Part shown: positions 17,995 to 26,236 of the stretch, piece after piece | Numbering within the stretch: the first letter of the stretch is position 1 | Layout of the letters: each line of letters opens with the position of its first letter | Assembly: GCF_030005555.1 (NCBI RefSeq) | Contig: NZ_JASCQG010000003.1 | Coordinates: forward strand, 62,001 to 126,000 | DNA from: Empedobacter sedimenti | Lineage (GTDB): Bacteria; Bacteroidota; Bacteroidia; Flavobacteriales; Weeksellaceae | Length of the DNA: 64,000 nt | Direction of reading: 5' to 3' | Translations under genes and position numbers: made by a program | Notes under the pieces: model-generated | The model's database searches: none | What the model saw: only the letters and a program-made list of their open reading frames with translations | What the model was told of the DNA's origin: nothing

Positions 17995-19524
17995 TTAAAA
18001 ATCAAACTTAATTCCTTGCGCCAATGGCACTTCTGTTGAATAATTAATTGTATTCGTTTGTCGTCGCATATAAGCTTTCCAAGCATCCGAACCCGACTCA
18101 CGACCACCTCCAGTTTCCTTTTCTCCACCGAAAGCACCACCAATTTCAGCACCAGAAGTTCCGATATTAACATTTGCAATTCCACAATCAGAACCTTGTT
18201 GACTTAAAAATAATTCAGCTTCGCGAAGATTATTTGTCATAATAGAAGACGATAAACCTTGCGCTACATTATTCTGAATTTCGATTGCATTTAACACATC
18301 TCCAGAATATTTGATTAAATATAAAATTGGAGCAAAAGTTTCGTGCTGAACAATATCATAATGATTCTCAACCTCAGCAATAACAGGCTTTACGTAACAA
18401 CCACTTTCAAAACCATTTCCTTCTAAAACTCCTCCTTCAACAATAATACTTCCTCCTTCTTGATTGATTTTATCTAAAGCATTCAAATACAATTCAACTG
18501 CATGTTTATCAATCAACGGACCAACATGATTTGCTATATCTAACGGATTACCTATACTTATTTGTTTGTAAGCATTTATCAACGATTCTTTTACTTTATC
18601 ATAAATCGTTTCGTGAACAATCAAACGTCTTGTTGTTGTACAACGCTGTCCAGCCGTACCAACCGCACCAAAAACAGCTGAAGTCAACATAATTTTTAAA
18701 TCAGCATCCGGCGTAACAATGATCGCATTATTTCCACCTAATTCTAAAATTGTTTTCCCCAAACGAGCCGCAACAACTTTATTCACTTCAATACCCATTC
18801 GCGTAGCACCTGTTGCAGAAACCAAAGCTACACGTTGATCTTGCGCAATTAATTCACCAATTGTTTTATCGCCCATCACCAAAGAAGAAACTCCTTCCGA
18901 GATATTATTTACTTTTAAAACTTCTGCTAAAATATGTTGACATGCGACTGCACACAAAGGTGTTTTTTCACTTGGTTTCCAAACTACAACATCTCCGCAA
19001 ACCATCGCTAAACACGTATTCCAAGCCCAAACTGCAACTGGAAAATTAAAAGCTGAAATCACACCAACAATTCCAAGCGGATGATATTGATCGTACATGC
19101 GATGCAAAGGTCTTTCCGAATGAATTGTCGAACCATATAATTGGCGCGATAATCCAACAGCAAAATCACATATATCAATCATTTCTTGCACTTCACCTAA
19201 ACCTTCTTGATAAGATTTTCCCATTTCATATGAAACCAATTTTCCCAAAGAAGCCTTTTTATCACGAAGTTTATCACCAAATTGACGCACAATCTCTCCT
19301 CGCTTCGGTGCAGGAATCATTCTCCATTCTTTGAAAGCTGTTTGTGCTTTTTTTATCACTTCTTCATAATCATCTTTGGTTGATGATTTTACTTTTCCAA
19401 TCAATTTTCCGTCTACTGGCGAGTAAGAAGAAAGCTCTTCACCTTTTCCAAACCAAGTATTTCCTGTCGATGTTCCGAGATTTTCGGAAGAAATACCTAA
19501 TTCTTTTAATTCGTTTTCTATCAT
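17995..19524 (-). CDS. amaB: 2-Aminoadipate 6-semialdehyde dehydrogenase (ALDH7 family)
   Basis: A 509-residue aldehyde dehydrogenase of the ALDH7/antiquitin type, which oxidises 2-aminoadipate 6-semialdehyde to 2-aminoadipate with NAD(P)+. Catalytic E261 lies in LELGGNNAI and the nucleophile C295 in GTAGQRCTTTRRL. The segment GNNAIIVTPDADL followed by FGAVGTAGQRCTT is typical of antiquitin rather than betaine-aldehyde or succinate-semialdehyde enzymes. The C-terminal GGEKETGGGRESGSDAWK motif is also ALDH7-like. It begins the leftward lysine operon and faces glutaryl-CoA dehydrogenase across a 140-nt divergent promoter region containing a 15-bp palindrome. Confidence 0.9.
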   Translation of the reverse strand: MIENELKELGISSENLGTSTGNTWFGKGEELSSYSPVDGKLIGKVKSSTKDDYEEVIKKAQTAFKEWRMIPAPKRGEIVRQFGDKLRDKKASLGKLVSYEMGKSYQEGLGEVQEMIDICDFAVGLSRQLYGSTIHSERPLHRMYDQYHPLGIVGVISAFNFPVAVWAWNTCLAMVCGDVVVWKPSEKTPLCAVACQHILAEVLKVNNISEGVSSLVMGDKTIGELIAQDQRVALVSATGATRMGIEVNKVVAARLGKTILELGGNNAIIVTPDADLKIMLTSAVFGAVGTAGQRCTTTRRLIVHETIYDKVKESLINAYKQISIGNPLDIANHVGPLIDKHAVELYLNALDKINQEGGSIIVEGGVLEGNGFESGCYVKPVIAEVENHYDIVQHETFAPILYLIKYSGDVLNAIEIQNNVAQGLSSSIMTNNLREAELFLSQQGSDCGIANVNIGTSGAEIGGAFGGEKETGGGRESGSDAWKAYMRRQTNTINYSTEVPLAQGIKFDF

Positions 19525-19599
19525 TTTTTGTGTTATTTTGTGGTTTTAACTTTTACCTAAATTAGTCAAAAGTTTCATAAATTAAAATTTTTAATAAAT

Positions 19600-19614
19600 A
19601 TTATTCAGAATAAT
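19600..19614. promoter_or_regulatory. Palindrome in the lysine-degradation divergent promoter
   Basis: ATTATTC-A-GAATAAT is a perfect 7+1+7 palindrome midway between the divergent amaB and gcdH starts. Its size and AT-rich symmetry would fit a dimeric regulator such as an Lrp/AsnC protein. This is inference only, since AT-rich DNA yields such palindromes by chance. Confidence 0.35.
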
Positions 19615-19664
19615 TTTTAATTTAATGAATAATCGTTAGATTTAATAAAATAAAACCGCATAAA

Positions 19665-20831
19665 ATGAATTCAACTACAGATTATTTTAAGATTGATGAT
19701 TTATTAACCGAAGAACATAAATTAATTCGTCAATCTGTTCGAGATTTTGTGGACAACGAAATAAAACCTGTGATAGATGATGCTGCGCAACATCACAAAG
19801 ACATTCCTGATTTAATGAAAAAATTAGGCGCAATCGGCGCTTTAGGACCTTATATTCCAGAAGAATATGGAGGCGCTGGTTTAGATCAAATGTCGTATGG
19901 ATTAATCATGCAAGAATTAGAACGCGGCGATTCGGCTGTTCGTTCTGCTGCATCTGTACAATCTTCATTGGTTATGTATCCTATTTTTTCTTTTGGATCT
20001 GAAGAACAAAAACGAAAATATTTACCAAAATTAGCTTCAGGAGAATTCGTTGGAAGTTTTGGATTAACTGAACCAAATCATGGATCAAATCCAGGTGGAA
20101 TGGAAACTCGTTTAACTAAAAAAGATGATCATTATGTTTTAAATGGTGCAAAAATGTGGATTACAAATTCACCAATTTGTGATATTGCAGTTGTTTGGGC
20201 TAGAGATGAAGAAGGAAAAATTCGTGGTGTTATAGTAGAACGAGGAATGCAAGGTTTTACAACACCAGAAACTTTGAATAAATGGTCATTAAGAGCTTCA
20301 AAAACAGGTGAATTAGTTTTCGAAAATGTAAAGATTGAAGAATCTCAGATTTTACCAGACGTAAAGAGTTTACGCGGACCATTATCTTGTTTAAACTCTG
20401 CTCGATACGGAATTTCTTGGGGTGTAATTGGAGCTGCAATTGATTGTTATGAATCAGCTTTGAAATATTCATTAGAACGAACACAATTTGGAAAACCGAT
20501 TGCTTCCTATCAATTGCAACAGAAAAAACTAGCTGAATTTATTACAGAAATTACGAAAGCTCAGCTGTTATGTTGGCGATTAGGAACATTGAAAAACGAA
20601 AATAAAGCAACACCTGAACAAATTTCGATGGCAAAACGCAACAATGTAAAAATGGCTATTGATATTGCGAGAGAATCTCGTCAAATTATCGGCGCTATGG
20701 GAATTGTAGGTGATTTCCCTATGATGCGACATGCAGCTAATCTTGAATCTGTGATTACTTACGAAGGAACGCACGATGTACATTTATTGATTACTGGCGC
20801 TGATGTAACAGGAATTAATGCTTTTGTGTAA
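19665..20831 (+). CDS. gcdH: Glutaryl-CoA dehydrogenase
   Basis: A 388-residue acyl-CoA dehydrogenase of the glutaryl-CoA dehydrogenase type, a flavoenzyme that oxidises and decarboxylates glutaryl-CoA to crotonyl-CoA. The catalytic base is E367 in ITYEGTHDVH, and the substrate-binding segment RSAASVQSSLVMYPI carries the conserved Arg that binds the distal carboxylate. FGLTEPNHGSNPGGMET and KMWITNSP are the flavin-contact motifs. The gene is divergent from amaB-lat, placing upper and lower lysine-catabolic steps at one locus. The middle steps from aminoadipate to glutaryl-CoA are not encoded in the window. Confidence 0.95.
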   Translation: MNSTTDYFKIDDLLTEEHKLIRQSVRDFVDNEIKPVIDDAAQHHKDIPDLMKKLGAIGALGPYIPEEYGGAGLDQMSYGLIMQELERGDSAVRSAASVQSSLVMYPIFSFGSEEQKRKYLPKLASGEFVGSFGLTEPNHGSNPGGMETRLTKKDDHYVLNGAKMWITNSPICDIAVVWARDEEGKIRGVIVERGMQGFTTPETLNKWSLRASKTGELVFENVKIEESQILPDVKSLRGPLSCLNSARYGISWGVIGAAIDCYESALKYSLERTQFGKPIASYQLQQKKLAEFITEITKAQLLCWRLGTLKNENKATPEQISMAKRNNVKMAIDIARESRQIIGAMGIVGDFPMMRHAANLESVITYEGTHDVHLLITGADVTGINAFV

Positions 20832-20862
20832 GATATTTTTTCATACAATCAGATAATTTTAT

Positions 20863-20893
20863 AGGTTTACAATTCGTTTGTAAACCTTTTTTA
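20863..20893 (+). terminator. Terminator of gcdH
   Basis: A 10-bp stem AGGTTTACAA/TTGTAAACCT with loop TTCGT is followed by TTTTTT. It lies 9 nt before the next ATG, so that gene must use a promoter within or after it, or readthrough. Confidence 0.85.
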
Positions 20894-20901
20894 TTTATCA
20901 C

Positions 20902-22578
20902 ATGAAATTGAAATCAATTCTACTAATCATTTTCTGTATTCAAGCTATTGTTCTTGATGCACAAGAAACTTATAAAATTACCTATGAACGATTTTCTAAC
21001 GGAAAGAAAGTAGAAGAAAATAATCCAATACAAGTTCTTGCTAATGCGAAAGAAACCGTTATTGGAAAGCAACAAAGCTTTAATCACACAACAAGTTATC
21101 CTGATGAAATGTTTTATTACACTAAAACAAATCCATCAATTATCTCGTTAATTACACAATTTGATTCGATAAATTCTATCATAACAAACGATTCTGTTGC
21201 TTTTAACAAATCTATTTTTACCATTTCTAAAGAAACAAAACGAATTTTAGGTTTACGTTGTAAAAAAGCTACAACAAATATCAATTCTAATACTGTGGAT
21301 GTTTGGTTTGTAGATAATATGGATTTAAACGCTTCGCCAACGATGGTTGGAATGAATTTGGGATTTGTTTTAGAAATTACACGAAATAATAATTCAACCA
21401 TTCGTGCTTCAAAAATTGAACGAGAAAAAGATTTGATTCCAAGTCAATTCATCCAGAAAGAATTACTTCAAAATCGAGTTGATTTGCTAACGTATAAAGA
21501 TATTATTTGGAAAAGTAAATTTGTTGACATCCCGTTACTAAACAATCAACAAATTAATTTTAGTAAAGATTTTTCGTCAAATGATTCTATTTATCGTTTT
21601 GCAAACGGAACAGTAGTAGTCAGAAAAATAAAATTACCATTAATAAAAAAAGGAAGTCAAATTTTCTTGAATGTTAAACAACAATCAAATGGAGATGCAT
21701 ATGATAGAACTGGTTCTGTTTTCTTGATTCAGAAAAATTCTGAACTAACGTTTATGGATGCTTTACAAAAAGGAGTCAATCAATTACCAATTTACACGAA
21801 TGGAAATGGCAAAAAATATCAAGGTTATTTTCCTACAGCACAATACAATCCAACTATTGAATTGATGAGATTCTTTACTCCTTTCGGAATTAACAAATTC
21901 AATCATATTCAATTAAAAAATCAAACATGGGAAACTGAAGCAAAATATCGTCAGGAAATATCTGAATTTCAATCTATTTTATCTAATCAAGAAGTTTTAA
22001 TTGGTTTCTTTATCGGAAATTATGATCAAGGTGGACATACCATCTCTGCAAATATCACTGTACATCCTTCGGGAGAATCTACTTTGCCGAATCAAAAAAT
22101 ATTACCTTTATTTAATACAGTCAATGTCATGGAAATGGCAGGACAAGAATATCCTTCTTTATTTGATGATCCTAACGGATTTACAGTAGAATTTACTCTA
22201 AAAGAGGATTACAATAATGCTAAACTACGTTTTACAACAACTGGACATGGTGGGTGGGAAAATGGAGATGAATTTGTTCCGAAAGAAAACACTATATTTG
22301 TTGATAATCAAAAGGTTTTTAGCACAATTCCTTGGCGTCAAGATTGTGGTTCTTACAGAGCATACAATCCGGCATCAGGAAACTTTGACAATGGCTTATC
22401 TTCTTCGGATTATAGCCGTTCTAATTGGTGTCCTGGTACTATTACTAATCCTTACTTTATACAATTAGGCGATTTAAAAGCCGGAAAACACACTATAAGA
22501 GTAAGTATACCTCAAGGAAAACCAGAAGGAAACAGCTTTAGTTATTGGAACGTTTCTGGTGTTCTTTTAGCAAAATAA
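20902..22578 (+). CDS. PNGase F-like N-glycanase with GLPGLI-like N-terminal domain
   Basis: A 558-residue exported protein (signal MKLKSILLIIFCIQAIVLDA). Residues about 22-170 align to GLPGLI proteins: ILGLRCKKAT (115-124), VDVWFVDNMD (W135) and GMNLGFVLEI (150-159) in place of GLPGLILKI. Residues about 215-558 resemble the two jelly-roll domains of PNGase F, which cleaves N-glycans from asparagine. D268 in DAYDR matches PNGase F catalytic D60 (DEWDR), E457 in NGDEF matches E206 (CAEWC), and C482 and C510 (DCGS, NWCPG) match a PNGase F disulfide. The length resembles the PNGF-II subgroup, which also has an extra N-terminal domain. Deglycosylating activity is inferred, not shown. Confidence 0.82.
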   Translation: MKLKSILLIIFCIQAIVLDAQETYKITYERFSNGKKVEENNPIQVLANAKETVIGKQQSFNHTTSYPDEMFYYTKTNPSIISLITQFDSINSIITNDSVAFNKSIFTISKETKRILGLRCKKATTNINSNTVDVWFVDNMDLNASPTMVGMNLGFVLEITRNNNSTIRASKIEREKDLIPSQFIQKELLQNRVDLLTYKDIIWKSKFVDIPLLNNQQINFSKDFSSNDSIYRFANGTVVVRKIKLPLIKKGSQIFLNVKQQSNGDAYDRTGSVFLIQKNSELTFMDALQKGVNQLPIYTNGNGKKYQGYFPTAQYNPTIELMRFFTPFGINKFNHIQLKNQTWETEAKYRQEISEFQSILSNQEVLIGFFIGNYDQGGHTISANITVHPSGESTLPNQKILPLFNTVNVMEMAGQEYPSLFDDPNGFTVEFTLKEDYNNAKLRFTTTGHGGWENGDEFVPKENTIFVDNQKVFSTIPWRQDCGSYRAYNPASGNFDNGLSSSDYSRSNWCPGTITNPYFIQLGDLKAGKHTIRVSIPQGKPEGNSFSYWNVSGVLLAK

Positions 22579-22638
22579 TTTAATAAAATTTTATCATTCA
22601 AAACTACCAATTCATCCTTTTTTTAGGATAGAAATTTG

Positions 22639-22646
22639 TAAATTTG
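22639..22646 (+). promoter_or_regulatory. Promoter -7 box for the DUF4290-murA operon
   Basis: TAAATTTG, a perfect TAnnTTTG match, lies 23 nt before the ATG at 22670. Confidence 0.5.
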
Positions 22647-22669
22647 TAACCAATACAGTAGAAAAATTA

Positions 22670-23425
22670 ATGGAATATAATACACTACGTACACAATTAA
22701 TCATTCCAGAATATGGTCGTCATATTCAAGAAATGGTTGATCACTGTAAAACAATCACAGATGATACTGAACGCAATGGTTTTGCCGAAATTATTATCGA
22801 AGTTATGGGCGAATTAAATCCTCACTTACGGGATGTTCCTGACTTTCAACACAAACTTTGGGATCAGTTATTTATCATGGCAGAATTTGATTTGGATGTA
22901 AAATCTCCCTATCCAATTCCAACAAAAAAAGATACAGTAAATAGTAAACCAAACAAGGTAGAATATCCAAAAAGTATTTATAAATACAGATATTACGGTA
23001 ATAACATTCGCAAAATGATTGATGTTGCTGTAACTTGGGAAGAAGGCGAAAAACGTGAAGGTTTATACTTTGCTATAGCTAATCACATGAAGAAATGTTA
23101 TTTGCTTTGGAACAAGGATACGGTTGATGATCAAGTTATTTTTGATCACTTGTACGAACTTTCTGATGGTAAAATAGATTTACGTAAAGTTGACGATCAA
23201 TTGGTTTCTCCAGATCGTTTGAATAACAATAACAATCATTCAAACAATCATCAAAATAACAACAATCGCAACCAGAACAATACCCGTTCTTACAACAATA
23301 ACAACCAAAATTCGAATCGAAATAACAATCAGAATTCGAATAATAGAAATAACAACAATAACCGAAACAATAATAACCAGAATAATAATCATCGTAACCA
23401 AAACGTTCGAAACAATAAAGGTTAA
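22670..23425 (+). CDS. DUF4290 protein with Asn-rich tail
   Basis: A 251-residue cytoplasmic protein. Residues 1-180 form a DUF4290 domain (MEYNTLRTQLIIPEYGRHIQ, WDQLFIMAEFDLDVKSPYP, YRYYGNNIRKMIDVA), a Bacteroidota family without known function. From about residue 184 the chain turns into a disordered tail made almost only of Asn, Arg, Gln and His, positively charged and without acidic residues. It starts an operon with murA (24 nt) and dedA. The linkage to murA suggests a role related to envelope growth, but that is inference from position. Confidence 0.85.
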   Translation: MEYNTLRTQLIIPEYGRHIQEMVDHCKTITDDTERNGFAEIIIEVMGELNPHLRDVPDFQHKLWDQLFIMAEFDLDVKSPYPIPTKKDTVNSKPNKVEYPKSIYKYRYYGNNIRKMIDVAVTWEEGEKREGLYFAIANHMKKCYLLWNKDTVDDQVIFDHLYELSDGKIDLRKVDDQLVSPDRLNNNNNHSNNHQNNNNRNQNNTRSYNNNNQNSNRNNNQNSNNRNNNNNRNNNNQNNNHRNQNVRNNKG

Positions 23426-23449
23426 AACAAAACTATTTAATACAACTAA

Positions 23450-24760
23450 ATGGCTACATTTCAAATAAAGGGAGGAAAACCTTTGAAAGGAGAAATTACT
23501 CCTCAAGGTGCTAAAAATGAAGTACTACAAATATTATGTGCGGTTTTATTGACCAACGAACAAGTTCGTGTAAAAAATATACCTGATATCCGAGATGTTA
23601 ATCGTTTGATTGAAATTTTGGGAGATTTAGGCGTTAAAACACAAAAAAATGGAAAAGGAGATTTCACTTTCCAAGCTGATGATTTACGTTTAGATTATTT
23701 AAAAGGGAAACAGTTTCGTAAAGATGGTGCTGCATTACGTGGATCTATCATGTTAATGGGACCACTTTTAGCTCGTTTCGGTGAAGCTTTTATGCCAAAA
23801 CCAGGAGGAGATAAAATTGGACGCCGTCGTTTAGATACGCATTTCGAAGGTTTTTTTGCTTTAGGAGCTAAATACCGTTTCAATCCAGACGAAGATTTCT
23901 ATGGTGTAGAAGTAGACGAAAATGGACTGCACGGTGCTTATATGTTATTAGAAGAAGCTTCTGTAACTGGGACTGCCAACATTATTATGGCAGCCGTTTT
24001 AGCAAAAGGAACAACAACTATATATAACGCTGCCTGCGAACCATATATTCAACAATTATGTAAAATGTTGAATCGTATGGGAGCAAAGATTTCAGGAATA
24101 TCTTCTAATCTTTTAACAATTGAAGGAGTCGAAGCTTTAGGTGGAACAGAACATACTTGCTTACCAGATATGATCGAAATTGGGTCTTGGATTGGATTAG
24201 CGGCTATGACAAAGTCTGAGTTGACGATCAAAAATGTATCGTGGGAAAATTTAGGTGTTATTCCAGACGTTTTTAAAAAATTAGGAATAAAATTAGAACG
24301 TCGTGATGATGATATTTACATTCCAGCTCAAGAAAATTATGAAATTGAACGTTTTATTGACGGATCTATTTTAACTATTTCTGATGCTCCTTGGCCAGGT
24401 TTCACGCCAGATTTGTTGTCTATCATCTTAGTTATAGCAACACAAGCAAAAGGAAGCGTTTTGATTCACCAAAAAATGTTCGAATCTCGACTATTCTTTG
24501 TGGATAAATTAATCGAAATGGGCGCACAAATTATTCTATGCGATCCACACCGAGCAACAGTCATTGGTCTTAATCACGAAACACCATTAAAAGGTGCAGA
24601 ATTAACTTCGCCTGATATTCGTGCTGGTATGTCTTTATTAATTGCAGCTTTATCTGCAAAAGGTAAAACAATCATTCATAATATCGATCAAATTGATCGC
24701 GGTTACGAAGATATTGACACTCGTTTGCGTGCAATTGGCGCTGATATTATCAGAGCGTAA
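23450..24760 (+). CDS. murA: UDP-N-acetylglucosamine 1-carboxyvinyltransferase
   Basis: A 436-residue MurA, the first committed enzyme of peptidoglycan synthesis, transferring enolpyruvate from PEP to UDP-GlcNAc. The N-terminal KGGKPLKGEITPQGAKNEVL and C-terminal PDIRAGMSLLIAALSAKG segments are typical. The loop that carries the reactive Cys in E. coli (C115, GGCTIG) reads GGDKIGRRRLDTHF here, so that residue is Asp (D121). Cys-to-Asp MurA enzymes stay active but are not alkylated by fosfomycin. It lies between DUF4290 and dedA in a tight operon. Confidence 0.97.
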   Translation: MATFQIKGGKPLKGEITPQGAKNEVLQILCAVLLTNEQVRVKNIPDIRDVNRLIEILGDLGVKTQKNGKGDFTFQADDLRLDYLKGKQFRKDGAALRGSIMLMGPLLARFGEAFMPKPGGDKIGRRRLDTHFEGFFALGAKYRFNPDEDFYGVEVDENGLHGAYMLLEEASVTGTANIIMAAVLAKGTTTIYNAACEPYIQQLCKMLNRMGAKISGISSNLLTIEGVEALGGTEHTCLPDMIEIGSWIGLAAMTKSELTIKNVSWENLGVIPDVFKKLGIKLERRDDDIYIPAQENYEIERFIDGSILTISDAPWPGFTPDLLSIILVIATQAKGSVLIHQKMFESRLFFVDKLIEMGAQIILCDPHRATVIGLNHETPLKGAELTSPDIRAGMSLLIAALSAKGKTIIHNIDQIDRGYEDIDTRLRAIGADIIRA

Positions 24761-24770
24761 AATATAAAAA

Positions 24771-25448
24771 ATGGAATCTATAATTGAGTTTATCACCAAT
24801 TTTGTTCAACGTCCGGATAAAGTATTAATGGACATAATCAATAACTACGGTTATTGGATATATGTTATTTTATTCGTGATTATTTTTGCAGAAACAGGAC
24901 TAATCATTATGTCATTCTTAATGCCATTCTTACCTGGAGATGCATTAATTTTCTCAATCGGAATGATTGCTGCAAACGATGAACAGAATCATTTACATAT
25001 CGAATATATCATTCCACTACTGATGGTTGCAGCGATATTAGGTGATAACGTAAACTATTATGTTGGAAAGAAATTTGGAGGATGGATTTTGAATAGACCT
25101 GATTCTTGGTTCCTGAAAAAGAAACATATCGAAAAAGCAACAGATTTTTTTAACGAAAATGGAAAAAAAGCCATTATTATAGCACGTTTTATGCCTGTTG
25201 TTCGTACCATTATTCCATTTATTTGTGGTGTTACAAATCTTAATTACAAAACCTTTATTACCTATAGTTTTATTGGTGCTGTACTTTGGGTTGGTGTAAT
25301 TTCGCTACTTGGATATACATTAGGGCAATTTGATATTGTAAAACATAATTTAGAAAAATTTATTTTCGGAATTATATTATTGGCTAATATGCCATTGATT
25401 ATCCGTATTATAAAAGCTCAATTTAATAAAAAGAAAACAGAAGGATGA
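24771..25448 (+). CDS. DedA family membrane protein
   Basis: A 225-residue inner-membrane protein with about five hydrophobic segments. DedA motifs are present: FAETGLIIMSFLMPFLPGD with its acidic and Pro-Gly-Asp residues, and ARFMPVVRTIIPFICGV with the conserved arginines and prolines. DedA proteins are implicated in lipid scrambling, including undecaprenyl-phosphate recycling, and in membrane-potential homeostasis. The position 10 nt after murA fits a cell-wall link. The gene overlaps aroE by 4 nt (ATGA), showing translational coupling. Confidence 0.9.
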   Translation: MESIIEFITNFVQRPDKVLMDIINNYGYWIYVILFVIIFAETGLIIMSFLMPFLPGDALIFSIGMIAANDEQNHLHIEYIIPLLMVAAILGDNVNYYVGKKFGGWILNRPDSWFLKKKHIEKATDFFNENGKKAIIIARFMPVVRTIIPFICGVTNLNYKTFITYSFIGAVLWVGVISLLGYTLGQFDIVKHNLEKFIFGIILLANMPLIIRIIKAQFNKKKTEG

Positions 25449-26179
25449 GACAATTTGGATTAATAGGACGAAATATTTCTTATTCATTTTCTAAATCTTA
25501 TTTTGCTGAGAAATTTATAAACGAAAACATTGTAGACGCTGTCTACAATGTTTTTGATTTACAGCAAATAGATGAAGTAGAAAAAATATTTGCAACAGAA
25601 GGTTTAGTAGGTTTTAACGTCACAATTCCTTACAAACAAGAAATTATTCCATTTTTGGACGAACTATCGCCAGAAGCTAAAAAAATTGGTGCTGTTAATA
25701 CTGTTTTAATCAAAGATGGAAAACGAATTGGTCATAATACGGATTGTTACGGTTTTCATCATTCAATTCTACCACTTTTAGAGCCTCATCACAAAAAAGC
25801 ATTGGTTTTAGGAGATGGTGGTGCTGCAAAAGCTGTATTTTATATTTTGGACGAATTAAATATTGACTATAGAATAGTTTCAAGAAATCCGACTGAGGAA
25901 CAACTTTCTTATGAAAATTTGAACGAAAAAATTGTAACAGAATTTCCGATATTAATCAATTGTTCGCCCGTCGGTACTTTTCCTAATATAGAAAACGCAC
26001 CACTTCTTCCCTATCAATTTATAACAAAAAATCATTTATTGTACGACTTAATTTACAATCCTCCAGTAACTAAATTCTTAGAAAATGGTCAAAATAATGG
26101 AGCAAAAATTAAAAATGGACACGAAATGTTAGTTTTACAAGCCGAAAAAGCTTGGGAAATATGGAATAAAGTAGAGTAA
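25445..26179 (+). CDS. aroE: Shikimate dehydrogenase
   Basis: A 244-residue NADP-dependent dehydrogenase of the shikimate pathway, reducing 3-dehydroshikimate to shikimate. N-terminal SYSFSKSYF (SxS substrate motif), NVTIPYK with catalytic K64, GAVNTV and HNTDCYG with D100 form the active site, and VLGDGGAAKA is the nucleotide-binding glycine motif. At 244 residues it is shorter than E. coli AroE (272), as is usual in flavobacteria. The start overlaps the dedA stop. Confidence 0.95.
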   Translation: MRQFGLIGRNISYSFSKSYFAEKFINENIVDAVYNVFDLQQIDEVEKIFATEGLVGFNVTIPYKQEIIPFLDELSPEAKKIGAVNTVLIKDGKRIGHNTDCYGFHHSILPLLEPHHKKALVLGDGGAAKAVFYILDELNIDYRIVSRNPTEEQLSYENLNEKIVTEFPILINCSPVGTFPNIENAPLLPYQFITKNHLLYDLIYNPPVTKFLENGQNNGAKIKNGHEMLVLQAEKAWEIWNKVE

Positions 26180-26236
26180 ATCACTTGATTTTGTTCTTTA
26201 GATTTATTAGATTTGAGGAACAAAACATATTTACTT

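Noticed and set aside
20902-21430. Splitting the PNGase-like gene into a GLPGLI gene and a separate enzyme
   Set aside because: One uninterrupted frame covers both domains, with no internal promoter or terminator at the boundary.
23217-23424. AAC/AAT-rich repetitive stretch considered as tandem-repeat or CRISPR-like DNA
   Set aside because: There is no constant repeat with unique spacers; it stays in frame and encodes the Asn/Arg-rich tail of the DUF4290 protein.
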